Assembly: GCF_900112595.1 (NCBI RefSeq)
Contig: NZ_FOMI01000007.1
Coordinates: 174,294-238,293 of the forward strand
DNA: 64,000 nucleotides
Direction of reading: 5' to 3'
Source: Algibacter pectinivorans
GTDB taxonomy: Bacteria > Bacteroidota > Bacteroidia > Flavobacteriales > Flavobacteriaceae
Numbering within the stretch: position 1 is the first letter of the stretch; each line of letters begins with the position of its first letter. Below, piece after piece: positions 43,208-52,345 of the stretch. Under the pieces are notes generated by a model that was not told the DNA's origin, did not search any database, and saw nothing but the letters and a program-made list of their open reading frames with translations. The translations under genes and the position numbers were made by a program.

Positions 43208-43975
43208 ATGATTTCAGTAGTAATTTTAGGTGCTGGCAATGTAGCCACACATTTATTTAAGGGGTTTGAAAAAACCAACGATGTTTCTGTTGTGCAATGG
43301 TATAACCGGAATGCGTCTAGTTTACAACCGTATAGCCATTTGGTTGATGTTACCGATAATTTAGAGGCTTTAAAGGACGCCGATTTATACATTATTGCGG
43401 TTAGTGACGATGCTATTTCTGAGCTTTCTAGCAGTTTACCTTTTAAGGATAAATTGGTGGTTCATACTTCGGGGAGCGTTAGTGTTTACGATTTGGATAT
43501 GAAACTAAAACGCGGTGTTTTATACCCATTACAGAGTTTTAGTAAGGCGGCTAAATTAGATTTTGATAATGTGCCAATTTGCATTGAAACGATTGATAAA
43601 AAAAGCTATCCTCTACTTAAAAAGGTAGCTGTAAGTTTGGGCAGCCCTACAAAGCGAATAAATAGCGACCAAAGACGTGTACTGCATTTGGCGGCTGTTT
43701 TTGTAAATAATTTTACAAACCAACTGTACCGCATAGGGCATGAAATTACCGAAAGCGAGGGTGCCGAATTCGATTTGCTAAAACCGTTAATTAAGGAAAC
43801 GGCAAATAAAATTGAGGATATGTCGCCGTTTAAAGCGCAAACGGGTCCTGCTAAACGCAACGATAAAAAGACTATAAAAAAGCATTTAAAACAATTAGAT
43901 AACGAGCACCATAAAGCGGTTTACGAATTGCTTACCGACTCTATAAAACGTACTCATGGAAGAAAAAAGTTATAA
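43208..43975 (+). CDS. Rossmann-like and DUF2520 domain protein
   Basis: The 255-residue protein has an N-terminal Rossmann nucleotide-binding fold (MISVVILGAGNVATHLFKGF, then ADLYIIAVSDDAI) and a C-terminal helical DUF2520 domain (RVLHLAAVFVNNFTNQLYRIG). The layout resembles NADP-dependent dehydrogenases such as ComER and pyrroline-5-carboxylate reductase, but the substrate is not known. It overlaps the KdsC-like gene by 20 bp and begins a run of co-oriented genes up to about 47.5 kb. Confidence 0.85.
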   Translation: MISVVILGAGNVATHLFKGFEKTNDVSVVQWYNRNASSLQPYSHLVDVTDNLEALKDADLYIIAVSDDAISELSSSLPFKDKLVVHTSGSVSVYDLDMKLKRGVLYPLQSFSKAAKLDFDNVPICIETIDKKSYPLLKKVAVSLGSPTKRINSDQRRVLHLAAVFVNNFTNQLYRIGHEITESEGAEFDLLKPLIKETANKIEDMSPFKAQTGPAKRNDKKTIKKHLKQLDNEHHKAVYELLTDSIKRTHGRKKL

Positions 43976-44486
43976 GGAATATTTAGAGCACATTAGCACA
44001 TTTATATTTGATGTTGATGGCGTACTTACCGACGGTACGGTTACCGTAACCTCTACCGGCGAATTGCTAAGAACCATGAACATTAAAGATGGTTTTGCCT
44101 TAAAAACGGCTATAGACCAAGGGTTTAATGTGTGTATTATCTCGGGAGGATCTAACGAAGGTGTACGTATTAGGTTGAGTGGCTTAGGTATTACCGATAT
44201 TTATTTAGGCGCCCACAATAAAATTGAACAGCTTAATGACTATTTTAGTAAAAAGAATATTAAGGCTGAAAACGTGTTGTACATGGGTGATGATATTCCG
44301 GATTATCCTGTAATGGAACTTATTGGTTTACCGTGTTGCCCGCAGGACGCTGTGCCAGAAATTAAAGGCATTTCTAAATACATTTCTCATAAAAAAGGTG
44401 GTAAAGGAGCTGTTAGAGATGTTATTGAACAAGTGCTTAAAGTACAAAGTAAATGGAATGGTAATTTTAATGCTAAATATGATTAG
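43956..44486 (+). CDS. KdsC-like HAD phosphatase (3-deoxy-D-manno-octulosonate 8-phosphate phosphatase type)
   Basis: The 176-residue cap-less HAD protein has FIFDVDGVLTDGTV near residues 17-30, a Ser in IISGGSNEG and GDDIPDYPVMELIG near 111-124. Cap-less HADs of this length form tetramers; KdsC removes phosphate from KDO-8-phosphate in lipopolysaccharide synthesis. Related enzymes act on other acid sugars, so the substrate is likely but not fixed. The start overlaps the upstream gene, and a small membrane gene follows 8 bp later. Confidence 0.87.
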   Translation: MEEKSYKEYLEHISTFIFDVDGVLTDGTVTVTSTGELLRTMNIKDGFALKTAIDQGFNVCIISGGSNEGVRIRLSGLGITDIYLGAHNKIEQLNDYFSKKNIKAENVLYMGDDIPDYPVMELIGLPCCPQDAVPEIKGISKYISHKKGGKGAVRDVIEQVLKVQSKWNGNFNAKYD

Positions 44487-44494
44487 TTACAATT

Positions 44495-44812
44495 TTGGCA
44501 AGACAACGAAGAAGACATAGCACTGGTTTTGGATACATTGGTTTTGGCAACAACCAAAGTGTTTTTAACCAAAATACCACAAAAGCGTTTTCTAGCTTAA
44601 AGGAAAAGCTGGATAATGAAACGTTTTTACATCACAACGTTCATTTTCTTCATAAAAAACTTACTAAAGCCGAAAAAGAAGCCATAAAAGCACGCATAAG
44701 AAAACAAGAAAAAATTAGAACTAAAAAAACCATAGCACTATTTATTATTCTTGCTATTCCTATTTTCTTTTTCGTTAAATTCTTTTTTGATAAACTCGCA
44801 TCAAACCTTTAA
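44495..44812 (+). CDS. small membrane protein of unknown function
   Basis: The 105-residue protein starts at a TTG (44495), MARQRRRHSTGFGYIGFGNN, a Gly/Arg-rich tail-like head. A charged helix (LTKAEKEAIKARIRKQEKIRTK) and one transmembrane segment (ALFIILAIPIFFFVKFFF) follow. No family is recognised. It lies between the KdsC-like gene and the UbiA-type gene with gaps of 8 and 3 bp, so it is co-translated with them. I see no ATG that gives an earlier or better start. Confidence 0.65.
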   Translation: MARQRRRHSTGFGYIGFGNNQSVFNQNTTKAFSSLKEKLDNETFLHHNVHFLHKKLTKAEKEAIKARIRKQEKIRTKKTIALFIILAIPIFFFVKFFFDKLASNL

Positions 44813-44815
44813 TTT

Positions 44816-45727
44816 TTGAATGTTTTAACCCTTATCCGCTGGAAAAACTTATTGATGATTGCCTTGGTGCAACTCCTCATTAAATATGCGTTTTTGGAAC
44901 CATTTGGTGTTGAAACCGCTTTAGATGGTTTTGGCATTACTCTTTTAATTATAGCAACAACTTGTATTGCCGCTGCAGGAAATATTATTAACGATATTTA
45001 CGATGTGGAAACCGATTTGGTAAACAAACCAAACCGCGTAATTATTACCAACCACATTGCTGAAAAAACAGCCTATACCCTATTTATAATTTTTAATGTA
45101 ATTGGTGTTGGTATTGGCTTTTATTTATCGCATGTTGTAGGTCGTGCTCCGTTTTTTACCATATTCGTACTTATTTCCATATTGCTCTATGTGTATGCTA
45201 CGTATTTAAAAGGCACACCTTTGTTTGGCAATATGGTTATTTCCTTTTTGGTAGCGTTGAGTATTATTATTGTAGGTGTTTTTGAACTAATTCCAGTAAT
45301 GACCGCCACGAACCAAAATCTTCAAACCGTTTTTTTTAAAGTGATTTTAGACTACGCTATTTTTGCGTTTTCAATAAATTTATTACGAGAAATGGCCAAA
45401 GACATTGAGGATATTGATGGCGACTACAAAGCCGGACTAAACACCTTGCCTATTGCTATTGGTAGAGCACGAGCTAAAAACGTTTTAACAGGACTAAGTT
45501 TTCTACCTTTAATAGCTGTTATTTTTTATGTGGTTTCCGATTTGTACAAACAACCTATTGCTGTTGGCTATTTTTTACTATGTATTGTGGGGCCGTTACT
45601 ATACACATCTATTAAAACCTTTAATGCTAAAACTAAAAAAGACATGCATCATATTAGCCAAATGTATAAAGCTATTATGCTTTTAGGGGTGTTGTCTTTA
45701 TTACTTTATTTGTTTACCTTAAGCTAG
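44816..45727 (+). CDS. UbiA-family prenyltransferase (geranylgeranylglycerol-phosphate synthase type)
   Basis: The 303-residue protein has nine or so transmembrane helices and the two aspartate-rich motifs of UbiA enzymes, NDIYDVETDLVN near residues 61-72 and DIEDIDGDYKAG near 198-209. Members attach prenyl chains to quinone rings, haem or glycerol phosphates. This version resembles the flavobacterial geranylgeranylglycerol-phosphate geranylgeranyltransferase type, but the acceptor is uncertain. I use the TTG at 44816, since an ATG four bases later is out of frame and the first helix would otherwise be cut. Confidence 0.85.
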   Translation: MNVLTLIRWKNLLMIALVQLLIKYAFLEPFGVETALDGFGITLLIIATTCIAAAGNIINDIYDVETDLVNKPNRVIITNHIAEKTAYTLFIIFNVIGVGIGFYLSHVVGRAPFFTIFVLISILLYVYATYLKGTPLFGNMVISFLVALSIIIVGVFELIPVMTATNQNLQTVFFKVILDYAIFAFSINLLREMAKDIEDIDGDYKAGLNTLPIAIGRARAKNVLTGLSFLPLIAVIFYVVSDLYKQPIAVGYFLLCIVGPLLYTSIKTFNAKTKKDMHHISQMYKAIMLLGVLSLLLYLFTLS

Positions 45728-45884
45728 TTATTTAGGCTTAGTGAGTGGCTATTAATCATAAAATTAGGATTTACTAAGTATGCTTAAACCAACCAACCTT
45801 TGTTGCAAAAAGATCATTACGATGCACTGAAAACTGAGACTGTGACTGAGACTGATACAAACCGCGACTATAAACAATAAAAAT

Positions 45885-46478
45885 ATGTTGAACGAAAAAT
45901 TAAAACATCATAGACTAATTTTAGCCTCTGGATCGCCTAGGCGACAAGATTTTTTTAAAAATTTAGGTCTCGATTTTGAAATCCAGTTGAAACCTGTTAA
46001 AGAAGAATTTCCGCCGAGATTAACGCATTTTGAAATAAGCGATTACCTAGCGCAATTAAAAGCCTTACCCTTTAAAGACAACTTACAACCAAAAGATATT
46101 TTAATAACCAGCGATACTATTGTTTGGCACAACAATACAGCCCTTGGAAAACCTCGTGATAGCCAAGAAGCTTATAGCATACTAAAATCTTTAAGCAATG
46201 CTACGCACGAGGTTATAACATCGGTTTGTTTTACAACCACAACCTACACAAAAACACTGTATAACATTACTAAAGTGACCTTTAAAGAATTAAGTGATGA
46301 TGAGATTAATTATTACATAAAAAACTACCAACCATTCGATAAAGCTGGTGCTTACGGCATACAAGAATGGATAGGACAAATTGGTGTTACCAAAATTGAA
46401 GGTTCCTATTTTAATGTAATGGGCTTACCTGTGCATCTTGTTTACAAAACGTTAAATGCCATTGCAGAAACAACTTAG
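45885..46478 (+). CDS. maf: Maf-family nucleotide pyrophosphatase
   Basis: The 197-residue protein has the Maf start ILASGSPRRQDFFKNLGLDFEI near residues 12-34, the Lys-containing middle (SDTIVWHNNTALGKP near 81-95), and GAYGIQEWIGQIGVTKIEGSYFNVMGLP. Maf enzymes hydrolyse non-canonical nucleoside triphosphates such as dTTP, UTP or modified bases, preventing their use in nucleic acids. It lies after the UbiA gene and before an unknown lipoprotein that often travels with it. Confidence 0.92.
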   Translation: MLNEKLKHHRLILASGSPRRQDFFKNLGLDFEIQLKPVKEEFPPRLTHFEISDYLAQLKALPFKDNLQPKDILITSDTIVWHNNTALGKPRDSQEAYSILKSLSNATHEVITSVCFTTTTYTKTLYNITKVTFKELSDDEINYYIKNYQPFDKAGAYGIQEWIGQIGVTKIEGSYFNVMGLPVHLVYKTLNAIAETT

Positions 46479-46496
46479 CATTGTAAATTTACTATT

Positions 46497-47459
46497 ATGA
46501 AAAACCTAAAAACATTTAAAACCATTTTAAAAGTTAAAGCTTTAGTTTTAGTTACATTATGCTTATTCGTTTTATCAAGCTGTAAAAACAACACAGCTAA
46601 AAACAACCAAGTGGCGCAAACAAGTAACGAGGCTATTGCCCATTCGCCTAAACAAGAGGCCGCTAAATTATCTCAAGAATTTAAAGATTATTGGTATACT
46701 GGCGAAGCCGAAATTTCATCCTATAAATTGGAACAAGCACGCTATGGCGAGTTACGCCAAGGCACAGCCGTTTTAGTTTTTGTTACCGAAGATTTTCTTC
46801 CGGATACGCAAGTAAAAGCAGATAATACCAACCCGAATAATATTCCTGTGTTAAAACTAAATAGCACTAAAAACTTTGTTACCGGAATTTACCCGTATTC
46901 TATAATGCAAAGTACCTTTTACCCGGTTGCAAATAATGCCCATGCTACAAAAGTTTCTATTTCTATGCAAGAATGGTGCGGACATGTATATATGCAACTT
47001 AACAACCGTTCTGGTTTTGAAATTACCTCTCACTCCTATTTTGATGGCGAAGCAGACCAAAAATTTAAAACCGATAAAGCCATTTTAGAAAACGAACTGT
47101 GGACAAAACTACGTGTTAGTCCAAAATCTTTACCCGTTGGCGATTTACAGATTATTCCGTCGTTCGAATATTTAAAATTATACCATACCAAGGTAAAACC
47201 TTTTGTTGCCAAAGCGACATTAACAGCAAATAGCTATACTCTTACTTACCCAGAATTAAATAGAACCCTAGCCATAACCTTTAATCCAGATTTTCCTTTT
47301 GATATTTTAAGTTGGGAAGAAACACAAAAAAGTGGTTATGGTGAAAACGCTAAGACCTTAACTACCAAAGCCACAAAGTTAAACACTATTAAATCGGCTT
47401 ACTGGAACAAGAAAAGCATAACCGACGAAGCGTTAAGAACCACTTTAAAACTAGAATAG
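46497..47459 (+). CDS. lipoprotein of unknown function next to maf
   Basis: The 320-residue protein has a hydrophobic N-terminus with lipobox VLSSC (Cys29). The soluble part shows FKDYWYTGEAEISSYKLEQ, FVTEDFLPDTQVKAD and MQEWCGHVYMQLNNRSGFEI. No named domain is recognised. Databases often label relatives as septum formation inhibitor Maf, but this looks like carry-over from its neighbour: it lacks every Maf motif. It is 18 bp after maf on the same strand. Confidence 0.75.
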   Translation: MKNLKTFKTILKVKALVLVTLCLFVLSSCKNNTAKNNQVAQTSNEAIAHSPKQEAAKLSQEFKDYWYTGEAEISSYKLEQARYGELRQGTAVLVFVTEDFLPDTQVKADNTNPNNIPVLKLNSTKNFVTGIYPYSIMQSTFYPVANNAHATKVSISMQEWCGHVYMQLNNRSGFEITSHSYFDGEADQKFKTDKAILENELWTKLRVSPKSLPVGDLQIIPSFEYLKLYHTKVKPFVAKATLTANSYTLTYPELNRTLAITFNPDFPFDILSWEETQKSGYGENAKTLTTKATKLNTIKSAYWNKKSITDEALRTTLKLE

Positions 47460-47522
47460 CTTAGCCTAAAATGTTTTAATTATTTTGAATGATTAATAGG
47501 ATTTAAATTTTTATTTCGAACG

Positions 47523-47530
47523 TATCTTTG
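47523..47530 (+). promoter_or_regulatory. -7 promoter box for the mechanosensitive channel gene
   Basis: TATCTTTG is a full match to TAnnTTTG and lies 23 bases before the ATG at 47554. A clear upstream TTG at 19 bases is not seen. Confidence 0.45.
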
Positions 47531-47553
47531 TCCAAAATTTCAACACATAAATT

Positions 47554-48102
47554 ATGTTTATGCAAACTTATCAAAACCAACTTATATTAACAGGCATTGT
47601 TTTCCTTTCGCTATTATTGGTCCGCTATCTTACACACCTTACTGTTACCAAAGTGGCAAAAAAGAATGGTATAAACGATGCCAGAATAAAATTGATGCGC
47701 CGTTATATTACCGTAACGTTATTAGTTGTTGTATTGTTAATTGAAGCCTTTGTTTTTGGTGCAAAGTTTGAAGATTTAGCGGTTGTATTTTCGTCTGTAT
47801 TTGCTATTATAGGTATTGCCCTATTTGCTATTTGGTCTATATTAAGTAATATCACTTCGGGTATTATCATGTTTTTTAATTTCCCGTATAAAGTAGGCGA
47901 TAAAATAGAAATTCATGATAAGGATTTCCCTATTAGAGCTATTATTGAAGACATTAGAGCCTTCCAACTTCACTTAAGACTCGAAAATGGCGACTTAGTA
48001 ACCTACCCAAACAACCTCATGCTACAAAAAGCGGTAACCCTTATAGAGAAAGATGCTATTGAAGATTTTTCGGTAGATAACGAAGGTTCTAGTGCTGTAT
48101 AA
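47554..48102 (+). CDS. small mechanosensitive channel (MscS family)
   Basis: The 182-residue protein has two or three transmembrane helices and then the pore/cytoplasmic start seen in MscS: IGIALFAIWSILSNITSGIIMFF followed by FPYKVGDKIEI and AIIEDIRAFQLHLRLENGDLV near residues 125-145. It stops soon after the beta domain and lacks the long C-terminal basket of E. coli MscS (286 residues), a known short variety. It protects cells in osmotic downshift. The corA-type gene follows at 18 bp. Confidence 0.85.
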   Translation: MFMQTYQNQLILTGIVFLSLLLVRYLTHLTVTKVAKKNGINDARIKLMRRYITVTLLVVVLLIEAFVFGAKFEDLAVVFSSVFAIIGIALFAIWSILSNITSGIIMFFNFPYKVGDKIEIHDKDFPIRAIIEDIRAFQLHLRLENGDLVTYPNNLMLQKAVTLIEKDAIEDFSVDNEGSSAV

Positions 48103-48120
48103 ATTTAATATCTTTATAGG

Positions 48121-49200
48121 ATGATGAAAAAAGTGGCTAAAAAAATAAGAAGTCAAGTGTCCAAGAAAAAAGTTGGGCAAATTCCAGGAAGTGTTATTTA
48201 TACAGGCGAAAAATCAGATCAAAAATTATTTATTGAGGCTTTCGATTATAATAAAACCAAATGCGAAGTAAAAGAGCTTCAAAACGTTGAAGAATGCTTT
48301 TCTTACGAAGAAGGCACCATTACTTGGATAAATATTAATGGCTTAAACCACGTAAATGCCATAGAGCAAATTGGCGAGCATTACGAACTACACCCTTTGG
48401 TGCTTGAAGATATTGTAAACATTTCACAGCGCCCTAAAATAGACGACTACGACGATTATATTTTTCTAGTATTAAAAATGCTGTATTACGATAAGGACGA
48501 AAAAATTGTATCAGAGCAAGTTAGTTTTATACTGGGTAAAGACTATGTATTAACTTTTCAGGAAGCCGAAGGCGATGTTTTCGACGAAGTTCGCGAACGC
48601 ATCACCCAAGCCAAAGGACGTGTGCGCAGTATGCCTGCCGATTATTTGTTGTATGCACTTATGGATGCCGTAGTCGATCATTATTTTAGTGTTATAGAAA
48701 TTCTAGGTAATAAAATAGAAGATTTTGAAACACAAATATTTTCAGGTCATGTAAAGGATGATGTAAGTCAAGATATTCAAAACCTTAAACGGGAAATCCT
48801 TAGAGTACGTCGTGCCATTTTTCCCCTTCGCGAAATTATAAATCGTATTGAAAAAACCGATAGCCCACTTATCAATCAAAAAACAATAACCTATTTTAGA
48901 GATGTTTATGACCATCTTATTCAGGTTTCAGAAAACATAGACATATACCGCGAAATGATTTGGAGTTTAATGGATATGTACATGACAACCATTAGCAATA
49001 AAATGAACGAAGTCATGAAAGTACTTACCATTATGGCGTCTATATTTATACCGCTAACCTTTATTGCAGGTATCTATGGCATGAATTTCGAATATATCCC
49101 AGAACTAAAATATAAATATTCCTATTTTATTCTTTGGGGTGTCATGATACTTATGTTTATAGGCATGCTTATTTATTTTAAACGTAAAAAGTGGCTGTAA
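48121..49200 (+). CDS. corA: CorA-family magnesium/cobalt channel
   Basis: The 359-residue protein has a large cytoplasmic N-terminal domain (with HYELHPLVLEDIVNISQRPK near residues 88-107), a long helix and two C-terminal transmembrane helices. The signature YGMN is in IYGMNFEYIPEL near residue 321, followed by the second helix and a Lys-rich end. The pentameric channel imports Mg2+ down the membrane potential. It is 18 bp after the MscS-like gene, likely co-transcribed. Confidence 0.95.
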   Translation: MMKKVAKKIRSQVSKKKVGQIPGSVIYTGEKSDQKLFIEAFDYNKTKCEVKELQNVEECFSYEEGTITWININGLNHVNAIEQIGEHYELHPLVLEDIVNISQRPKIDDYDDYIFLVLKMLYYDKDEKIVSEQVSFILGKDYVLTFQEAEGDVFDEVRERITQAKGRVRSMPADYLLYALMDAVVDHYFSVIEILGNKIEDFETQIFSGHVKDDVSQDIQNLKREILRVRRAIFPLREIINRIEKTDSPLINQKTITYFRDVYDHLIQVSENIDIYREMIWSLMDMYMTTISNKMNEVMKVLTIMASIFIPLTFIAGIYGMNFEYIPELKYKYSYFILWGVMILMFIGMLIYFKRKKWL

Positions 49201-49469
49201 CTTTAAAAATTGAGGAAACTTAGCTTACTAACTATTGTCCATAGTCTAGTTATTAAGCATAATCGCATTCAAAATTTATGTCAACGCATAAACCTTATCC
49301 AAAAAATTTCACAATTATAAAACCTAACAGAAATTAAAAATAAAAAAAACTACAATTACCCCTCTATTACACTAGCTGATAGTAACAGTACTTAAAACAA
49401 AAAGGGCTATTCTATAAACAACTTAAAGTCTCTTTTTTTTACTAAATTTAAACTCTTAATCCATTATAA

Positions 49470-52082
49470 ATGAAACTCAATTTTCATTTCGTAATTTCTA
49501 TTTTTATAGCCTTATGCTTTTTTAAAGTAACAGGCCAAAACAACCTGTATTTCAAATTAGAAACTAAAGAGAAAAACAGTAAAATTGCTACTTATAGCTA
49601 TAGCTACTATGAGTTAAATGCAGCACTAAACAGCCAAAATATTAATACACAACCTAGGATTATTCACTTTCCAAATGCAGTAGGCAAACTAGAAAGATTT
49701 AAAATAACAGAGTTATCTATTATGCCTAATTCTATGCAAAAAAAATATCCTCAAATAAAATCTTACGTTGGTTATAGCATTGATAATCCTTCTAATTACT
49801 TAAGGTTTAGTCTCTCGCCTTACAAAGGCCTTTCTGGTATCTTATTAGGAAATAATTTATCTGCATTTTACCAAACAGATTCTGAACTAAAAAACAAACT
49901 TTATATTTTAAACCCCAAAACAAATAATATATTTTCACCTTTTTCTTGTAAAACGAGTGCAATAAACAATTATTCAAAAGAAAACGCTATCGCAAAAACC
50001 AACACTTCAAATAAAAAAACATACACCATAGCCATCTCTACTACAGGAGAGTACGCTGCTTATCACGGTAACTCTATAGAAGAAGTAAATGCGGCAATAG
50101 TAGCCAGTTTAACAAATATAAATGCTGTTTTTGAAAGAGACTTAAACTTATCCTTTGTTTTATCTGAATTAAATGATTCGGTAATATACTTAGATAAAGA
50201 AAACGATCCATATTCTAATTTTTCGGCCGATTACGGCGACCAGTTACAGCAAAATCTAGATGCAACAATAGGTAGTTCTAATTACGACTTAGGACACCTT
50301 TTATCTGCAATAGGTGTAGAAGGTCGAGCAAACTGTATAGGCTGTATTTGTATTAACAACCAAAAAGGAAGGGCTTATTCTTCTAGTAACACTCCAGAAG
50401 GTTTTTATTTTGATTTTAGTATACTAGCTCATGAAATAGGACATCAATTAGGAGCTAATCACACTTGGACGTCGGGAGGAAATGAACGTACGGGTGTGCA
50501 AGTAGAACCTGGAAGCGGCTCTACAATTATGGGCTATTCGGGTTTAGCTAAATCGGCTAATATAAAACTAGCTAACGATGCCTATTTCCATGGCATATCT
50601 ATTGAGCAAATAAAAAACACGATTAACACTTCCACCTGTGGAACTGCCAGCACAATAAACGACACTAATTTTACTGTAAACACTCCAAAAAATTTAATTT
50701 TACCCATAGGAACACCTTTTAAATTAGAAGCTCTTGCCGATAATATTAATAATTACTCGTACTGTTGGGAACAAATTAATCAGGATGAAGCTCAAACAGT
50801 TTATCCTAATCCAAATTTAGGACAATCCAACGCTGTTTTGTTTAGAAGCTTTCCTCCAAATAAAAATCCTACAAGGTACTTTCCTAACTTAAAGGATCTT
50901 AGATTTGGATTAAACAAGACACAGTGGGAAAAAATACCCTTAGTTTCTAGAACTATAGATTTTAGAATAACCGTTAGAGATAATAATGTTTTAAACCAAG
51001 GAACGACCTTTAAAGACATTAAAGTAACTTTTGACGCTACTTATGGCCCATTCGAGATTATTAATTTTGCTAATGAAAATTTAATACTAGAAAAAAACAG
51101 CGAACAAACCATAAAATGGCACGTTAACAACACCAATAAAATAAATGGCGCAGAAACCCTAAACCTATTACTTTCAACTAACGGAGGAATATCTTATGAC
51201 GAGGTAATAGCCAAAAACATATCAAATAATGGGTCATACACCTTTAAAATCCCTAATGTAAGTTCGCCAAAATGTAGGTTTATGCTAGAAGCTTCAAATC
51301 ATAATTTCTTTGCCATAAATAAAAAAAATATTGGAATTAATGTAGGGCACTTTAAAAACTGTACAATCTTCAAATCTCAAGAAAATTTAAATCTAGAACT
51401 ATTTGACGACGCGCAAAATTTACCTTATACCAAAACTCATTCTATAACCATACCTGATTCTGTAATAATATCGGATATAAATATTGGTGTTAATATAACG
51501 CACCCAAAAATTGGAGACTTAAATATAACCGTTACAAACCCAAAAGGCTTAGAAATCACACTAAAAACACGAAGAAGCTGTTCCGATGAAAAAGACTTAA
51601 TTACAACATTTAATGATGAAGCAATTAATTTTAATTGCTTGGAAAGTGACTCAAATAAACACCAAAAATCACTTAATGATGAACTGAAAATTTTCAATAA
51701 TGAAGAGGCTCAAGGAACATGGACAATAAAAATCACTGATATTGGTATTGAAAACTATGGGGTTTTAAATTCATGGTTTATAGAACTATGTACTCAAGAA
51801 GAAAAAGCAATAGTCTTTAACGACAAAGACTTTAAAGACTTTACTGTATTTCCAAATCCAAATAACGGGAGCTTCCATTTAAAAGCTAAAGCAATTCATC
51901 CAATTAAAAGTTTAATCGTAGATATATTTAGCACAGGCGGTCAACTTATTTATTCTAAAGTTATACCGGAAACAACATTTTTAAACCAAAAATTTAATGA
52001 TATAAGACTTCAATCGGGTATGTATTTTTTAAGAATTACAGATTCTAATACAACTTATCTAAAAAAGATAATCGTATATTAA
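49470..52082 (+). CDS. secreted reprolysin-like zinc metalloprotease with T9SS sorting tail
   Basis: The 870-residue protein starts with a signal peptide (cleaved after CFFKVTGQ or nearby). A propeptide and an M12B/reprolysin-like catalytic domain follow, with HEIGHQLGANH at residues 321-331 and the Met-turn in STIMGYSG. Next are Ig-like segments, a proprotein-convertase P-domain-like piece (about 635-780, with WTIKITDIGIENYGVLNSW), and a type A T9SS C-terminal domain from about residue 790 (FPNPNNGSFHLK, SGMYFLRITD). It is exported by the gliding-linked type IX system. Its role is likely nutrient protein breakdown. Confidence 0.92.
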   Translation: MKLNFHFVISIFIALCFFKVTGQNNLYFKLETKEKNSKIATYSYSYYELNAALNSQNINTQPRIIHFPNAVGKLERFKITELSIMPNSMQKKYPQIKSYVGYSIDNPSNYLRFSLSPYKGLSGILLGNNLSAFYQTDSELKNKLYILNPKTNNIFSPFSCKTSAINNYSKENAIAKTNTSNKKTYTIAISTTGEYAAYHGNSIEEVNAAIVASLTNINAVFERDLNLSFVLSELNDSVIYLDKENDPYSNFSADYGDQLQQNLDATIGSSNYDLGHLLSAIGVEGRANCIGCICINNQKGRAYSSSNTPEGFYFDFSILAHEIGHQLGANHTWTSGGNERTGVQVEPGSGSTIMGYSGLAKSANIKLANDAYFHGISIEQIKNTINTSTCGTASTINDTNFTVNTPKNLILPIGTPFKLEALADNINNYSYCWEQINQDEAQTVYPNPNLGQSNAVLFRSFPPNKNPTRYFPNLKDLRFGLNKTQWEKIPLVSRTIDFRITVRDNNVLNQGTTFKDIKVTFDATYGPFEIINFANENLILEKNSEQTIKWHVNNTNKINGAETLNLLLSTNGGISYDEVIAKNISNNGSYTFKIPNVSSPKCRFMLEASNHNFFAINKKNIGINVGHFKNCTIFKSQENLNLELFDDAQNLPYTKTHSITIPDSVIISDINIGVNITHPKIGDLNITVTNPKGLEITLKTRRSCSDEKDLITTFNDEAINFNCLESDSNKHQKSLNDELKIFNNEEAQGTWTIKITDIGIENYGVLNSWFIELCTQEEKAIVFNDKDFKDFTVFPNPNNGSFHLKAKAIHPIKSLIVDIFSTGGQLIYSKVIPETTFLNQKFNDIRLQSGMYFLRITDSNTTYLKKIIVY

Positions 52083-52271
52083 ATGACGTAGGCATACAGA
52101 TTATTTTTCAATTTTAGCACAGGTTTATCAAAATAAAACCTACGCCTTCCTTTAATTATTAGCAACTTATTTAAAAGCTAAACATTACAACAAGTAAACC
52201 TATTCATAATACGTTTTTTTTGTGCTATTGAGATTAATTTAATTACTCTAGATAGTTTCTAAAACTAAAAA

Positions 52272-52304
52272 AAACTGCCCGAAAAATTAATTTTCAGGCA
52301 GTTT
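52272..52304 (-). terminator. terminator for the lyase-like lipoprotein gene
   Basis: AAACTGCC (52272-52279) pairs with GGCAGTTT (52297-52304) and GAAAA (52281-52285) with TTTTC (52291-52295); the middle position is a G-U in minus-strand RNA. A U run follows on the minus strand, 40 bp downstream of the gene end. Confidence 0.85.
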
Positions 52305-52345
52305 AAAAAAAAGTTATAAATATGACTAAATCATTTACAATACTA

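Noticed and set aside
42967..43250. Two minus-strand frames next to the truncated haemoglobin gene.
   Set aside because: They run through dispersed repeat copy E and the promoter of the DUF2520 operon, so they are accidental.
46497..47459. A second Maf protein after maf.
   Set aside because: It is a lipoprotein with no Maf motif; adjacency alone does not support the name.
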